DNA from: an uncultured Clostridia bacterium
GTDB taxonomy: Bacteria; Bacillota; Clostridia; Oscillospirales; Ruminococcaceae
DNA length: 49,855 bases
NCBI GenBank assembly: GCA_944388075.1
Contig: CALXHI010000013.1
Coordinates: 1 to 49,855 of the forward strand
Reading direction: 5' to 3'
Made by a program: the position numbers and the translations under genes
The notes under the pieces: model-generated
Seen by the model: only the letters and a program-made list of their open reading frames with translations
Told to the model about the DNA's origin: nothing
Databases searched by the model: none
Shown here: one piece after another, positions 37,644 to 45,699 of the stretch
Numbering within the stretch: position 1 is the stretch's first letter
Layout of the letters: every line of letters begins with the position of its first letter

Positions 37644-38885
37644 ATGGAAGCACAAGGTATCAGTAAACTTGATTTGAAGAGAAGAAATCGGAAGGCGATT
37701 TTGCGGGCGATTCAGGAAAGCGGATCGCTATCCCGTGTGGACATTGCAAATCGTCTGTCCCTGACGCGTGCAGCTGTCACCATCATCACCAATCAACTGA
37801 TCTCGCAGGGCGTGCTGCAAGAGCTTGGCGAGGCGCCGGTTGACCGTGAGCATTTGCAAAAGGGTCGCCGCAAGATCCTCATCGGCATCAATCCGAACTA
37901 CAAGTTCGTGCTGGGTGCTGTCATCAACGAGAACTGTCTGAGTGTGGGTCTGTCCAATCTGGCAGGGGAGGTTCTGGATAAGGAGAGCATGGAACTCAGC
38001 GCAGATTCTGATCAGCAGGATATCATTTCTTTCATTGCTGCAACGGGTCACAAGATGATGAAGAACAGCGGTCTGAATGCCAAGCAAATTCTTGGCATGG
38101 GCATTGGCATTGTTCCGAGTCGCTGGGAGCAGATGCGTGCAACAGTGAACGAGAATGAGGTTGACTTCTCGAAGCTGCGGTACATGATGGAGCTGGAGTT
38201 GAATGTTCCTGTTTGCTGCGAAAATGCAATTGGTTTGTATGCAGCCGCAAACCAGGTGTTGACGAGAAGTTATGAGGACAATCCGCTGCTCATTTGTGCC
38301 GGTGAACGCTGTCATTCCGCCGCTATGATCGGCAGACAGGTTCTGCAGGACAATGCCATCGAAAGCAGCATGACTCGGTTCATTCTGCGTCCGGATGGCA
38401 ATGACATGGAAGGCTATCCGAAGGGTTCTGTTCAGGCACAGATTTCGCCGCAGGCAGTCTATGCAAAGGTTCGTGCCAATTGGTCGCAGGAATCCATGCC
38501 GAAACTCTGGGAGCTGGCAGGCGGAGATGCAAACAGTGTCGATGGTATGCGCCTGATCGAGGCATATACGGCAGGCGATCCCGGCATTGTTGCTCTGATG
38601 GATGAGGTGACAAGCGACTACGCACTCTTGTTGTACAACTATGCCATCACACATCGTTCCAAGCGTGTGTTCTTCCAGAACTATGTGCATGAGCTGAATC
38701 TGGTCGGCATGGTGCAGGATAAGCTGAACGCACTGACCGATTCTGAGCAGGTAATCACCGTTGAAGAAAGCCGTGTCAATGGCAATCAGGCATTCTTGGC
38801 CGGCTGTATGCTGGCAATTGACCGTCTGTTCTTCGAGCAGGGCGGTGTCTCCAAGACCGAATTGATGGCAAACGAAGATGCCTGA
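37644..38885 (+). CDS. ROK-family transcriptional regulator (NagC/XylR type), degenerate sugar site
   Basis: A 413-residue protein. The N-terminal winged helix (about 8-70) has NRKAILRAIQESGSLSRVDIANRLSLTRAAVTIITNQL, typical for XylR/NagC. The remaining part is a ROK fold in two lobes. The zinc-binding CGxxGCxE motif is missing, and the usual END of the sugar site appears as CENAIG. It is therefore a regulator without kinase activity and with an altered sugar-binding site. A possible target is the sugar importer 8 kb upstream, but that is not shown. AAGGAG precedes ATG 37644. Confidence 0.85.
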   Translation: MEAQGISKLDLKRRNRKAILRAIQESGSLSRVDIANRLSLTRAAVTIITNQLISQGVLQELGEAPVDREHLQKGRRKILIGINPNYKFVLGAVINENCLSVGLSNLAGEVLDKESMELSADSDQQDIISFIAATGHKMMKNSGLNAKQILGMGIGIVPSRWEQMRATVNENEVDFSKLRYMMELELNVPVCCENAIGLYAAANQVLTRSYEDNPLLICAGERCHSAAMIGRQVLQDNAIESSMTRFILRPDGNDMEGYPKGSVQAQISPQAVYAKVRANWSQESMPKLWELAGGDANSVDGMRLIEAYTAGDPGIVALMDEVTSDYALLLYNYAITHRSKRVFFQNYVHELNLVGMVQDKLNALTDSEQVITVEESRVNGNQAFLAGCMLAIDRLFFEQGGVSKTELMANEDA

Positions 38886-38915
38886 TCGGGACAGAGCGTG
38901 AACGTATGAACAAAA

Positions 38916-38964
38916 AACAGGGTGATATCACAGGCCTCCCCATTGTGATGTCACCCTGTTTTGT
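38916..38964 (+). terminator. Terminator of the ROK-type gene
   Basis: A 17-bp stem (38916-38932 with 38944-38960, one G-U pair) is followed by TTTTG. Confidence 0.85.
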
Positions 38965-38972
38965 ATGAAAAT

Positions 38973-38997
38973 CCCCATGCAAGGCATCTGCATGGGG
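38973..38997 (-). terminator. Hairpin after the DegV gene
   Basis: CCCCATGC (38973-38980) pairs with GCATGGGG (38990-38997). On the minus strand it is 8 bases past the stop of the DegV gene and is followed by a T-rich stretch. Confidence 0.65.
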
Positions 38998-39004
38998 GCT
39001 GGTA

Positions 39005-39889
39005 TTAGTCGTCGATGGATTTCTGACGGATTACCAAGCCTACTACATCGGGACCGGAATTGCAGGTGATTGCCGCACCGATTTTGCAGATATAGGCAGG
39101 CGGATAACCGAGCTGCTTGGTCAATGCGGCGGCAAGTTCATTGGCGAGCTTGTCCGATACACCTGTCATGACGATATATGGTGTGTGGGGCAGCATGGTT
39201 TCCTTGGCAAATTCGACCAGCTTTGGTACGATGGTCTGTTCACCACGGAATTTTTGCAAAACGGTCGATTTACAGCGGGTGATCCGGCAGAACGGACGCA
39301 GACCGAGCAGTTCACCCGCAAATGCTGCTGCTGCACTGACTCGGCCGGAGCGTTTGACATACTTTAGCGTCAGCGGAACGAAGTACAGACCCACATGGTC
39401 GACCCAATCCTGCAAATAATCGAGCAGTTCGGGCAGATGTGCGCCACGCTTGAGCATTTTGGCAGCCTCAAGTACGGCATAGCCATAGGTTGCGGTATAG
39501 TTGCCGCCGTCAATGATGTGAATGCGCATGGCATTGGGATCATCGGCATGATCCTGTTCAAACTGTGCCTTTGCACTTTGGGCATTTTGATTGGTACCCG
39601 AACCGCCGGCACCGATGGAAACATAGATCACATCGGTATAGCCCGCTTGCGAAAGCTGCTCGAAGGTTTCCGAAAATTCGAAGGGTGTGAGCTGGGCTGT
39701 GGAGGGGAACTCCTGTGCATTTGCAGTCATCTCATAGAATTCCTCTTTGGTGAAATCGATGGTTTCCCGATAGGATTTGCCGTCTACGGTGATGGGGAAG
39801 CAGAGGATTTGGATGTCCATTTCCTCCGCCTGCTGCGGCAAAATGTCGGAGCAGGAGTCGGTGAGTAGCTTGATTCGTTCTTTACGCAT
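39005..39889 (-). CDS. DegV-family fatty-acid-binding protein
   Basis: A 294-residue protein of the DegV family, with the typical TDSCSD start, STAQLTP and GGSGTNQNAQSA motifs and a two-domain fold that encloses one fatty acid. In Gram-positive bacteria such proteins (FakB) hand fatty acids to the kinase FakA. Which lipid this one binds is not known. Upstream on the same strand lies trmL, 27 bases away, so the two are probably co-transcribed. Confidence 0.9.
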   Translation of the reverse strand: MRKERIKLLTDSCSDILPQQAEEMDIQILCFPITVDGKSYRETIDFTKEEFYEMTANAQEFPSTAQLTPFEFSETFEQLSQAGYTDVIYVSIGAGGSGTNQNAQSAKAQFEQDHADDPNAMRIHIIDGGNYTATYGYAVLEAAKMLKRGAHLPELLDYLQDWVDHVGLYFVPLTLKYVKRSGRVSAAAAFAGELLGLRPFCRITRCKSTVLQKFRGEQTIVPKLVEFAKETMLPHTPYIVMTGVSDKLANELAAALTKQLGYPPAYICKIGAAITCNSGPDVVGLVIRQKSIDD

Positions 39890-39916
39890 AATAATTCCTT
39901 TCGTTTCAGATTGGCA

Positions 39917-40459
39917 TTATACTTGGCTGATATCATAGGGCTTTGGCACGGCGGATTCCCAATCGGCACGGGAAATGCGTCCGTCAAGGCAAAGACCTGC
40001 AAACTGATGCTGCCGGAGATATTCATAGGCAGCAATGGCAACGCTGTTGGAAAGATTCAAGCAGCGGAGCGTTTCCCGCATCGGAATCCGCACACAGCGT
40101 TCCGGATGCGCCTGTAAGATGCGGTCATCCAGTCCGGTATCTTCTCTGCCGAAAAACAGAAACGTTTCCTCCGGATACTGCACCTCTGTATAGAGTGTAC
40201 CCGTTTTTGCAGTAAAATAGAAGTAGGGGTTTTGCGCAGTGGCTGCCGGATATGCCGCAAAGAATGCGTCCAGATTCTTGTGATGGTAGATGTCCAGCTT
40301 GTCCCAGTAATCCAGTCCGGCGCGCTTGAGCTGTGCATCGGTAATCTTGAAACCGAGCGGATAAATGAGGTGGAGTGCCGCACCGGTGACCGCACAGGTA
40401 CGGGCAATGCTGCCGGTATTCTGCGGAATGCGAGGCTCAACCAAAACCAAATGAAGCAT
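39917..40459 (-). CDS. trmL: tRNA (cytidine/uridine-34 2'-O)-methyltransferase
   Basis: About 180 residues in the SPOUT superfamily. The start MLHLVLVEPRIPQNTGSIARTC is typical of TrmL. The knot motifs FFGREDTGLDDRIL (about 95-110) and IPMRETLRCLNLSNSVAIAAYE bind S-adenosylmethionine. It methylates the ribose of the wobble base in leucine tRNAs. ATG 40459 matches the usual family start; ATG 40483, with AAAGGG 7 bases upstream, is also possible and would add eight residues. It is followed by the DegV gene. Confidence 0.9.
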   Translation of the reverse strand: MLHLVLVEPRIPQNTGSIARTCAVTGAALHLIYPLGFKITDAQLKRAGLDYWDKLDIYHHKNLDAFFAAYPAATAQNPYFYFTAKTGTLYTEVQYPEETFLFFGREDTGLDDRILQAHPERCVRIPMRETLRCLNLSNSVAIAAYEYLRQHQFAGLCLDGRISRADWESAVPKPYDISQV

Positions 40460-40540
40460 AGGATAAACCCTTTCTGTTTGCATATCATCACCCTTTGACC
40501 GGCATACTATACTTGCCGTTGGGCAGAGAGGAGGGATTGT

Positions 40541-40714
40541 ATGCAATATCAGTCGTTGGCGAAGGGAATCGCCCTGGGGATTGCTGCCGGTACGGTTGGA
40601 TATTTGGTTTCCAATGCCAACCGTGCGGAAAAGGCAAGACTCAAGTCACGCACCGTCAAAGCCGTGCGTGCGGTCGGAGCCGTCATGGACAGCATCGGTG
40701 ACTTTATGCATTGA
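40541..40714 (+). CDS. Small YtxH-like membrane-associated protein
   Basis: A 57-residue protein with a strong ribosome binding site (AGAGGAGGG just before ATG 40541). The N-terminal part (about 6-25, LAKGIALGIAAGTVGYLVSN) is a glycine-rich hydrophobic helix, followed by a basic amphipathic stretch and a hydrophobic end. Small proteins of this pattern occur next to sporulation or envelope genes of Clostridia with no known role. The 3' end overlaps ruvX on the other strand by 11 bases. Confidence 0.65.
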   Translation: MQYQSLAKGIALGIAAGTVGYLVSNANRAEKARLKSRTVKAVRAVGAVMDSIGDFMH

Positions 40715-41132
40715 GCTGCCGATTGCGGCGATAGCCCAGATAGCTCTCCAAAATCAGGACGGCGGCAACTGCATCGACCACAGCCTTGCGTTTTTTGCCG
40801 CGGGTATTTGTGGTGTTGAGGATTTGGTGTGCGGAGACGGTAGTGCAACGCTCATCCCAGAGCGTGACGGGTAATCCCGTTTGGGCACGGAGCAGTTCTG
40901 CAAATTGTTCGCATTTCTGTGCCCGATCACCGTGACTGCCGTCCATGTTGACCGGGTGGCCGACAACAATTTCTTCCGCATGGGCGGCGAGGGCTGCCTG
41001 TGCGGTTTTTTCTGCGCATCGTTCAAACTGCCGCTCGGTCAGCACGTCCACCGGATGCGCCATCATCTCCATTGCATCGCAGACCGCCCAGCCGGTACGG
41101 GTATCGCCGAAATCAACGCTGAAAATAATCAT
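40704..41132 (-). CDS. ruvX: Putative Holliday-junction resolvase / pre-16S rRNA nuclease YqgF
   Basis: A 142-residue RNase H-fold protein with FSVDFGDTRTGWAV at the start, VVGHPVNMDG, LWDERCTT and a C-terminal DAVAAVLIL containing the last acidic residue. Family members mature 16S rRNA 5' ends and have been called RuvX. AAAGGAG precedes ATG 41132, which overlaps the stop of the phosphatase gene (ATGA). It is the last gene of the pyr operon. Confidence 0.92.
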   Translation of the reverse strand: MIIFSVDFGDTRTGWAVCDAMEMMAHPVDVLTERQFERCAEKTAQAALAAHAEEIVVGHPVNMDGSHGDRAQKCEQFAELLRAQTGLPVTLWDERCTTVSAHQILNTTNTRGKKRKAVVDAVAAVLILESYLGYRRNRQLNA

Positions 41133-41806
41133 GACGGATTCTCCTTTGGCAGATAGGCAAGCCATGGGGCAACCCGTTTGGATTTGCAGGCATCGGGCAG
41201 ATGGGAGCTGTCTTGCTTGAATCGGAGCGTCCAACCCGATGCAGGCTTGTATTCCACGAGCGATACGGCGGTGTTATCTGCCCAGCCGACATCGGCTAGG
41301 TGCGAGATGCTGTTGAATTCGACATAGGCGAGGAAATTGCGTAACGCAAGACCATGTGAAACAATACCGACAGTTTGTCCCAAATGCGCCTTGGCAATCC
41401 GAGTGAGCACTGCCTGCATACGGGCATAAACATCCGTCATGGCTTCGCCGTTCGGGGCATGGAATGCCGGCAGATTGCTCGTCCAATCCGCAAAAGCCGC
41501 AGGATATTGGGCATAGAGGATATCCCAAGTTTTGCCTTCCATATCGCCGCCATTGATTTCATGCAAGTCCGGTTCAATTTGCAGCGGCAGATTGTGAAAC
41601 CGATTGATCGCCTCGGCGGTTTGGACGGCACGGTGCAGGGGACTCGAATAGAGTGCATCGAGCGGAATGGTGCGAAAGCGTTCTGCCAGATGCGTAAGCT
41701 GCTGCATCCCTTTTTCTGTTATGGAGGTATTGGTAGTGCCTTGAAAGAAGGCTTTTTCATTGCCGGCGGCTTCGGCATGGCGAATGAGATAGAGCTTTGT
41801 TACCAT
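41129..41806 (-). CDS. Histidine phosphatase family protein
   Basis: A 225-residue phosphoglycerate-mutase-like enzyme. It has the RHAEAAGN motif with the phospho-accepting His at about 10, the second Arg in SPLHRAVQTAEAI, the Glu in EINGGDMEGKTW and the second His in VSHG. Substrate unknown: it may be a phosphosugar, a cobalamin precursor or a nucleotide. The start overlaps the end of pyrD by 7 bases. Its place in the pyr operon suggests a nucleotide-related role, though many such genes are incidental. Confidence 0.88.
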   Translation of the reverse strand: MVTKLYLIRHAEAAGNEKAFFQGTTNTSITEKGMQQLTHLAERFRTIPLDALYSSPLHRAVQTAEAINRFHNLPLQIEPDLHEINGGDMEGKTWDILYAQYPAAFADWTSNLPAFHAPNGEAMTDVYARMQAVLTRIAKAHLGQTVGIVSHGLALRNFLAYVEFNSISHLADVGWADNTAVSLVEYKPASGWTLRFKQDSSHLPDACKSKRVAPWLAYLPKENPS

Positions 41807-42711
41807 GGCTGCACCGTACCCACCAAGTCACGAGCAGCGGCAATGTGGTTGTCATCGAGGAATTGGTTCAGCCCATCAATGATTTTGAGCGGTGCGTAGG
41901 GGTCGGAGAGAATGGCAGTACCGACCTGTACCGCCGATGCGCCTGCCATCATCAGCTCGGCGGCATCTTCACCGGTTTGTACGCCGCCCATGCCGATGAC
42001 CGGAATCTTGACAGCATTGGCGACCTGCCAGACCATTCGTACCGCAATCGGAAATACCGCAGGCCCGGACAGACCGCCGGTATTGTTGCGGAGAATCGGG
42101 CGGCGGGTACGCCGATCAATGCGCATACCCAGCAACGTATTGATGAGGGACACGGCATCTGCGCCCTCTGCTTCGACCGCACGGGCAATCTCGGTCACAT
42201 CCGTGACATTGGGCGACAACTTGACAATGAGCGGTTTTGTGGTTGCCTTGCGCACTGCCTTGACCATATTGGCGGCAGTATCGGCTTGCGCACCAAAGGC
42301 AAGACCGCCGTTTTTGACATTCGGGCAGGAGATATTCAGCTCAAGCATTTGCACATCGGTTTGATCGAGCTTTGCGGCAGATTCTGCGCAAGTCTCAGGA
42401 GACGGTCCTGCAAAATTTGCGAGAATGACGGTATTCTGTTGCAGCAGCCAAGGCAGTTCCTCATGGAGGAAGGCATCCATGCCCGGATTTTGTAGTCCCA
42501 CCGAATTGAGGATACCGGCAGGGGTTTCGGCGATACGGGGAGCCGGGTTACCGTTTTGCTTTTTGGGGGTTGTGCCCTTGGCAGAGATACCGCCGAGCAG
42601 AGAAAGCGGATAGTAGTTTGCATATTCCCGACCATAGCCGAATACACCCGATGCCGGAATGATCGGATTTTTGAACGGTACACCGCAGATATTGACAGAC
42701 AGATCAGCCAT
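41800..42711 (-). CDS. pyrD: Dihydroorotate dehydrogenase, catalytic subunit (class 1B)
   Basis: A 303-residue FMN-binding TIM barrel that oxidizes dihydroorotate to orotate. The active-site Cys lies in ELNISCPNVKNGG, and the FMN phosphate site is IGMGGV / MMAGASAVQVGT. Class 1B enzymes pass electrons to PyrK and NAD+, and a pyrK gene lies directly upstream. AAGGGTGG precedes ATG 42711, which overlaps the end of pyrK by 8 bases. It is the fourth step of UMP synthesis. Confidence 0.95.
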   Translation of the reverse strand: MADLSVNICGVPFKNPIIPASGVFGYGREYANYYPLSLLGGISAKGTTPKKQNGNPAPRIAETPAGILNSVGLQNPGMDAFLHEELPWLLQQNTVILANFAGPSPETCAESAAKLDQTDVQMLELNISCPNVKNGGLAFGAQADTAANMVKAVRKATTKPLIVKLSPNVTDVTEIARAVEAEGADAVSLINTLLGMRIDRRTRRPILRNNTGGLSGPAVFPIAVRMVWQVANAVKIPVIGMGGVQTGEDAAELMMAGASAVQVGTAILSDPYAPLKIIDGLNQFLDDNHIAAARDLVGTVQPW

Positions 42712-43498
42712 TCCAAACCACCCTTTCTGCATCGAAGACAGGTCCATCCTTGCAGACATGTGCCGCATGGATTTCGCCGTCGTTCAGATAGATGTTACAG
42801 GCGCAGACCAAGCATGCACCGACACCGCAGCCCATGCGTTCTTCGAGCGATACCTGACAGGGAATGCCCTGTTCTTTCGCCATGGCGGCAATTGCACTTA
42901 GCATCGGTATCGGCCCGCAGGCACAGATCAGTGCCGGCTTACGGGCTGTGATTTCTTCAGCAAGCGGCACAGTTACAAGACCTTTGTTGCCGGCACTGCC
43001 GTCATCGGTGCAGAGGATGGTCTTGCAGCCGGCAGCGGCAAAGTCCTCCTGCAAAATCACGGCATCGGCATTGCGGAAACCGGAAATGACGACCGCAGAT
43101 TTCCCGAAATATTGCGCCAAGGGCAGCATGGGCGGTGTACCGATACCGCCGCCGATCAAGATGACAGGGGTATCGGCATCGGGCAAAGTAAAGCCATGGC
43201 CGAGCGGCCCGAGCATATCAACGGTATCGCCGGCACGGAGGGTTGCAAGCTGTGCAGTACCCTTGCCACGCACCCCAAATACCACACGGAGTGTACCGGC
43301 GTTGCGGTCAATTTCACAGATGGAGATGGGTCTGCGCAGAGTGAAATTGCCCTGCGGCATGAGGTGGACAAACTGTCCGCAGACGGCAGCGTTTGCGATG
43401 TCCGGACAGGCAATGACCATGCTCCAAACACCGGGCTTCAACTCTGTCATTGTATGAATAGGATATTGCATGGAGCGGATGTAATCGGATGCAGGCAT
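42704..43498 (-). CDS. pyrK: Dihydroorotate dehydrogenase electron-transfer subunit
   Basis: A 264-residue ferredoxin-reductase-type protein. The FAD-binding motif is RRPISICEI. The NAD domain shows GGGIGTPPMLPLA. The [2Fe-2S] cluster is bound by the Cys set in CGVGACLVCAC with a later Cys (HVCKDG). It links PyrD to NAD+. AAAGGAGG precedes ATG 43498. Gene order is pyrF-pyrK-pyrD, tightly packed. Confidence 0.95.
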   Translation of the reverse strand: MPASDYIRSMQYPIHTMTELKPGVWSMVIACPDIANAAVCGQFVHLMPQGNFTLRRPISICEIDRNAGTLRVVFGVRGKGTAQLATLRAGDTVDMLGPLGHGFTLPDADTPVILIGGGIGTPPMLPLAQYFGKSAVVISGFRNADAVILQEDFAAAGCKTILCTDDGSAGNKGLVTVPLAEEITARKPALICACGPIPMLSAIAAMAKEQGIPCQVSLEERMGCGVGACLVCACNIYLNDGEIHAAHVCKDGPVFDAERVVWNG

Positions 43499-43521
43499 GA
43501 GAACCTCCTTTCCCTGAATGA

Positions 43522-44445
43522 TCAGCCGATGTGAATATGTGCGGTTAAGTCCTCCCGCATACGGAGTGCCTCACGGCGAGCAGCCTGTGCAAAGTCACGC
43601 TCATCGCAGCCTTCCTTCTTGTAAGCGCAGAGGATGGCACGGGAACTGTTGACGATTGCGCCAAGACCATTTTCATCGAAACCGCCTGCGATGCCGGCAG
43701 CACCGCCGCCCTGTACACCGTAACCCGGTACCAGAAACATGGTGTGGGGCAGACGCTTGCGCAGTTCGACGAGCTGTTCGGGATAGGTTGCACCGACCAC
43801 AGCACCAACCGCACTGTAGCCGTATTCGCCGATAGTTTCCTCGCCCCATTTTTCGCATTGATCTCCCATGCGGGCATAGAGCGGTACGCCGTCGATCAGC
43901 AGATCCTGAAATTCACCGGAGGACGGATTGGAGGTTTTGCAGAGAACGAAAATGCCCTTGTCCTTCTCCTTGCAGATGGGGAGCAGCGGTGCAATGCCGT
44001 CCGTGCCGAGATAGCCGTTGACGGTCAGGGCATCGGCACCAAACGGTTCGCATTCGGTGCTGCCGATGGTGCAGGTGCCGAGATGGGCAGCGGTGTAGGC
44101 ATCCATGGTTGCACCGATGTCATTGCGCTTGCCGTCGGTGATGACATACATCCCGCGCAGCTTGGCATAGCGAATGGTACGCTCCAGAGTCTTGAAGCCG
44201 TGGTGACCGTACATCTCATAGTAGGCGGCTTGCAGCTTGACGGCAGGCACGATGTCGTAGATGGCATCGATGATCATCTGGTTGAAACGGAAGATGGCTT
44301 TGGATGCGGCTTTGAGGGTTTCGCCGTCCTCACCGAGGAAGCTCTTTTGCAGATATTCGGGGACATAGTCGAGCTTTGGGTCGAGTCCGGCAACGGTTGG
44401 GTTTTTCATTTCAATGATTTTGGCAATCAAACGATCAAAAGACAT
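43522..44445 (-). CDS. pyrF: Orotidine 5'-phosphate decarboxylase (type 2)
   Basis: A 307-residue enzyme that decarboxylates OMP to UMP. The catalytic Lys/Asp pattern ITDGKRNDIG is seen at about 98-107. The length (about 300, versus about 240 for type 1) and PGYGVQGG motif are of the type 2 subfamily. AGGAGG precedes ATG 44445; the earlier in-frame ATG at 44496 lies in the leader. It is the first gene of the operon, with a promoter at 44527-44556. Orotate phosphoribosyltransferase and the earlier pathway genes are not in the window. Confidence 0.95.
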   Translation of the reverse strand: MSFDRLIAKIIEMKNPTVAGLDPKLDYVPEYLQKSFLGEDGETLKAASKAIFRFNQMIIDAIYDIVPAVKLQAAYYEMYGHHGFKTLERTIRYAKLRGMYVITDGKRNDIGATMDAYTAAHLGTCTIGSTECEPFGADALTVNGYLGTDGIAPLLPICKEKDKGIFVLCKTSNPSSGEFQDLLIDGVPLYARMGDQCEKWGEETIGEYGYSAVGAVVGATYPEQLVELRKRLPHTMFLVPGYGVQGGGAAGIAGGFDENGLGAIVNSSRAILCAYKKEGCDERDFAQAARREALRMREDLTAHIHIG

Positions 44446-44472
44446 GGAATTCCTCCTATATACATCATTTTT

Positions 44473-44556
44473 ATACGGTGCAAAGTGACAGCACATTGCA
44501 TATGGTGCAAAATGCCTATCACTATTATTATATCATAGACAACGGACACACGTCAA
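44473..44556 (-). promoter_or_regulatory. Promoter and leader repeats of the pyr operon
   Basis: On the minus strand: TTGACG (44551-44556), an 18-base spacer and TATAAT (44527-44532). The leader holds two copies of TTTGCACCNTAT (complement of 44473-44485 and 44500-44512), 27 bases apart. No PyrR-type hairpin is evident. Confidence 0.65.
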
Positions 44557-44612
44557 GCAATTTTCACCAAGTTTTCGATTTCACGAGAAATGGGCGAATT
44601 TTGCAAAAAGGC

Positions 44613-44641
44613 TTGCAATTTTCTGCGAAATATGATACAAT
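44613..44641 (+). promoter_or_regulatory. Promoter of the SseB-like gene
   Basis: TTGCAA (44613-44618), a 17-base spacer and TACAAT (44636-44641). Confidence 0.65.
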
Positions 44642-44689
44642 GATAATAGTGTCGGAAGAATCCGATAGTTTATGACAGGAGGATATGAT

Positions 44690-45637
44690 ATGCCGGAACC
44701 TATGCCGAAAATTACAAACCCGGTTCTTGTGGATGCGATGGCGACATTCAAGCTCGATTTGACCAATGCCGAGCATGAGCGTACATTTTTACAAGCAGCC
44801 CTTGAAGCCAAGTATCTCATTCCGGTGAAGGCCGAAAAGGTCGAAACCGAAGCCCCGCCCGCAGAAGGGGAGCGTGTGCCCGTTCGCATTGTATTCCAGA
44901 TGATGACCAACCAGCAGGGCGATAAGTTCATGCCTGCGTTTACCGATGAGGTAGAGCTGCGCAAGAACCGTAACCCCAACGAGGTCTTTCAGATTGCGGT
45001 GATGAACTTTCAGGATATCTACCGCTTTATCAAGTCGCAGGAGGGCGTGAAGGGCGCTGTAATCAATCCCTTTGGCTCGAATCTCTGCCTGATTCGTCAG
45101 CAAATCATTGCGCTGGGCGATGTCGGCGGTGATCTTGACAAGCTGCAGGAGCTGCGTCGCCAGGCACTGGAAGCCCGTCAGGCACAGGGTCAGCCCCCGA
45201 TCCAGATGCACACGAATCAGCAAGCTGCACCGTCTGTTTCTGCCGAGAAACAGAGAGATGCACAGCAGGCTGCCATTCGTCAGGCGATGGCGGATTTGGA
45301 GGCTGCAAAGGCTGCGGCACAGGAGGGAACTGCCGCAGAGGAAGAAAATCCGATTACCGATGAATTGATCGATGCGCTGAAGGCAACTCTGAAGAAGCAA
45401 AAGGCTGTTAAGAAGGCTTATATCAAGGCAGATGCCGAAAATGATGAGCGTTTTCTGCTGATTGCCTTGGATGCAGAAGGTGCTGATATCGAGGAAATTG
45501 CCGCAGCCTTGACGAGCGACTGTGCCGATTATGCCTCGCTGCCATTTGACTGCGTGCCGGCGTCCAATATTCGTGCCAAGGAGCTTGTCAACAGCGAGAA
45601 GCCGTTCTATGAGAAGAAGCGATTTGGCATCTTCTGA
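44690..45637 (+). CDS. SseB-family protein
   Basis: A 315-residue cytosolic protein. The N-terminal SseB domain (about 15-145, FLQAALEAKYLIPV and MPAFTDEVELRK) and the C-terminal SseB-type domain (about 225-300, VKKAYIKADAENDERFLLIALD) are joined by a Gln/Ala-rich linker (about 165-215). The family was named for a serine-sensitivity enhancer, but its function is unresolved. ACAGGAGG precedes ATG 44690; an upstream in-frame ATG at 44672 precedes the site. It is followed closely by the GH5 cellulase, with no clear terminator between. Confidence 0.8.
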   Translation: MPEPMPKITNPVLVDAMATFKLDLTNAEHERTFLQAALEAKYLIPVKAEKVETEAPPAEGERVPVRIVFQMMTNQQGDKFMPAFTDEVELRKNRNPNEVFQIAVMNFQDIYRFIKSQEGVKGAVINPFGSNLCLIRQQIIALGDVGGDLDKLQELRRQALEARQAQGQPPIQMHTNQQAAPSVSAEKQRDAQQAAIRQAMADLEAAKAAAQEGTAAEEENPITDELIDALKATLKKQKAVKKAYIKADAENDERFLLIALDAEGADIEEIAAALTSDCADYASLPFDCVPASNIRAKELVNSEKPFYEKKRFGIF

Positions 45638-45699
45638 TGTTCGTTCATTTGCAAGGATTGTACCGTCCTTGTGAAAAATATGATAAGGGGGATTTTATC

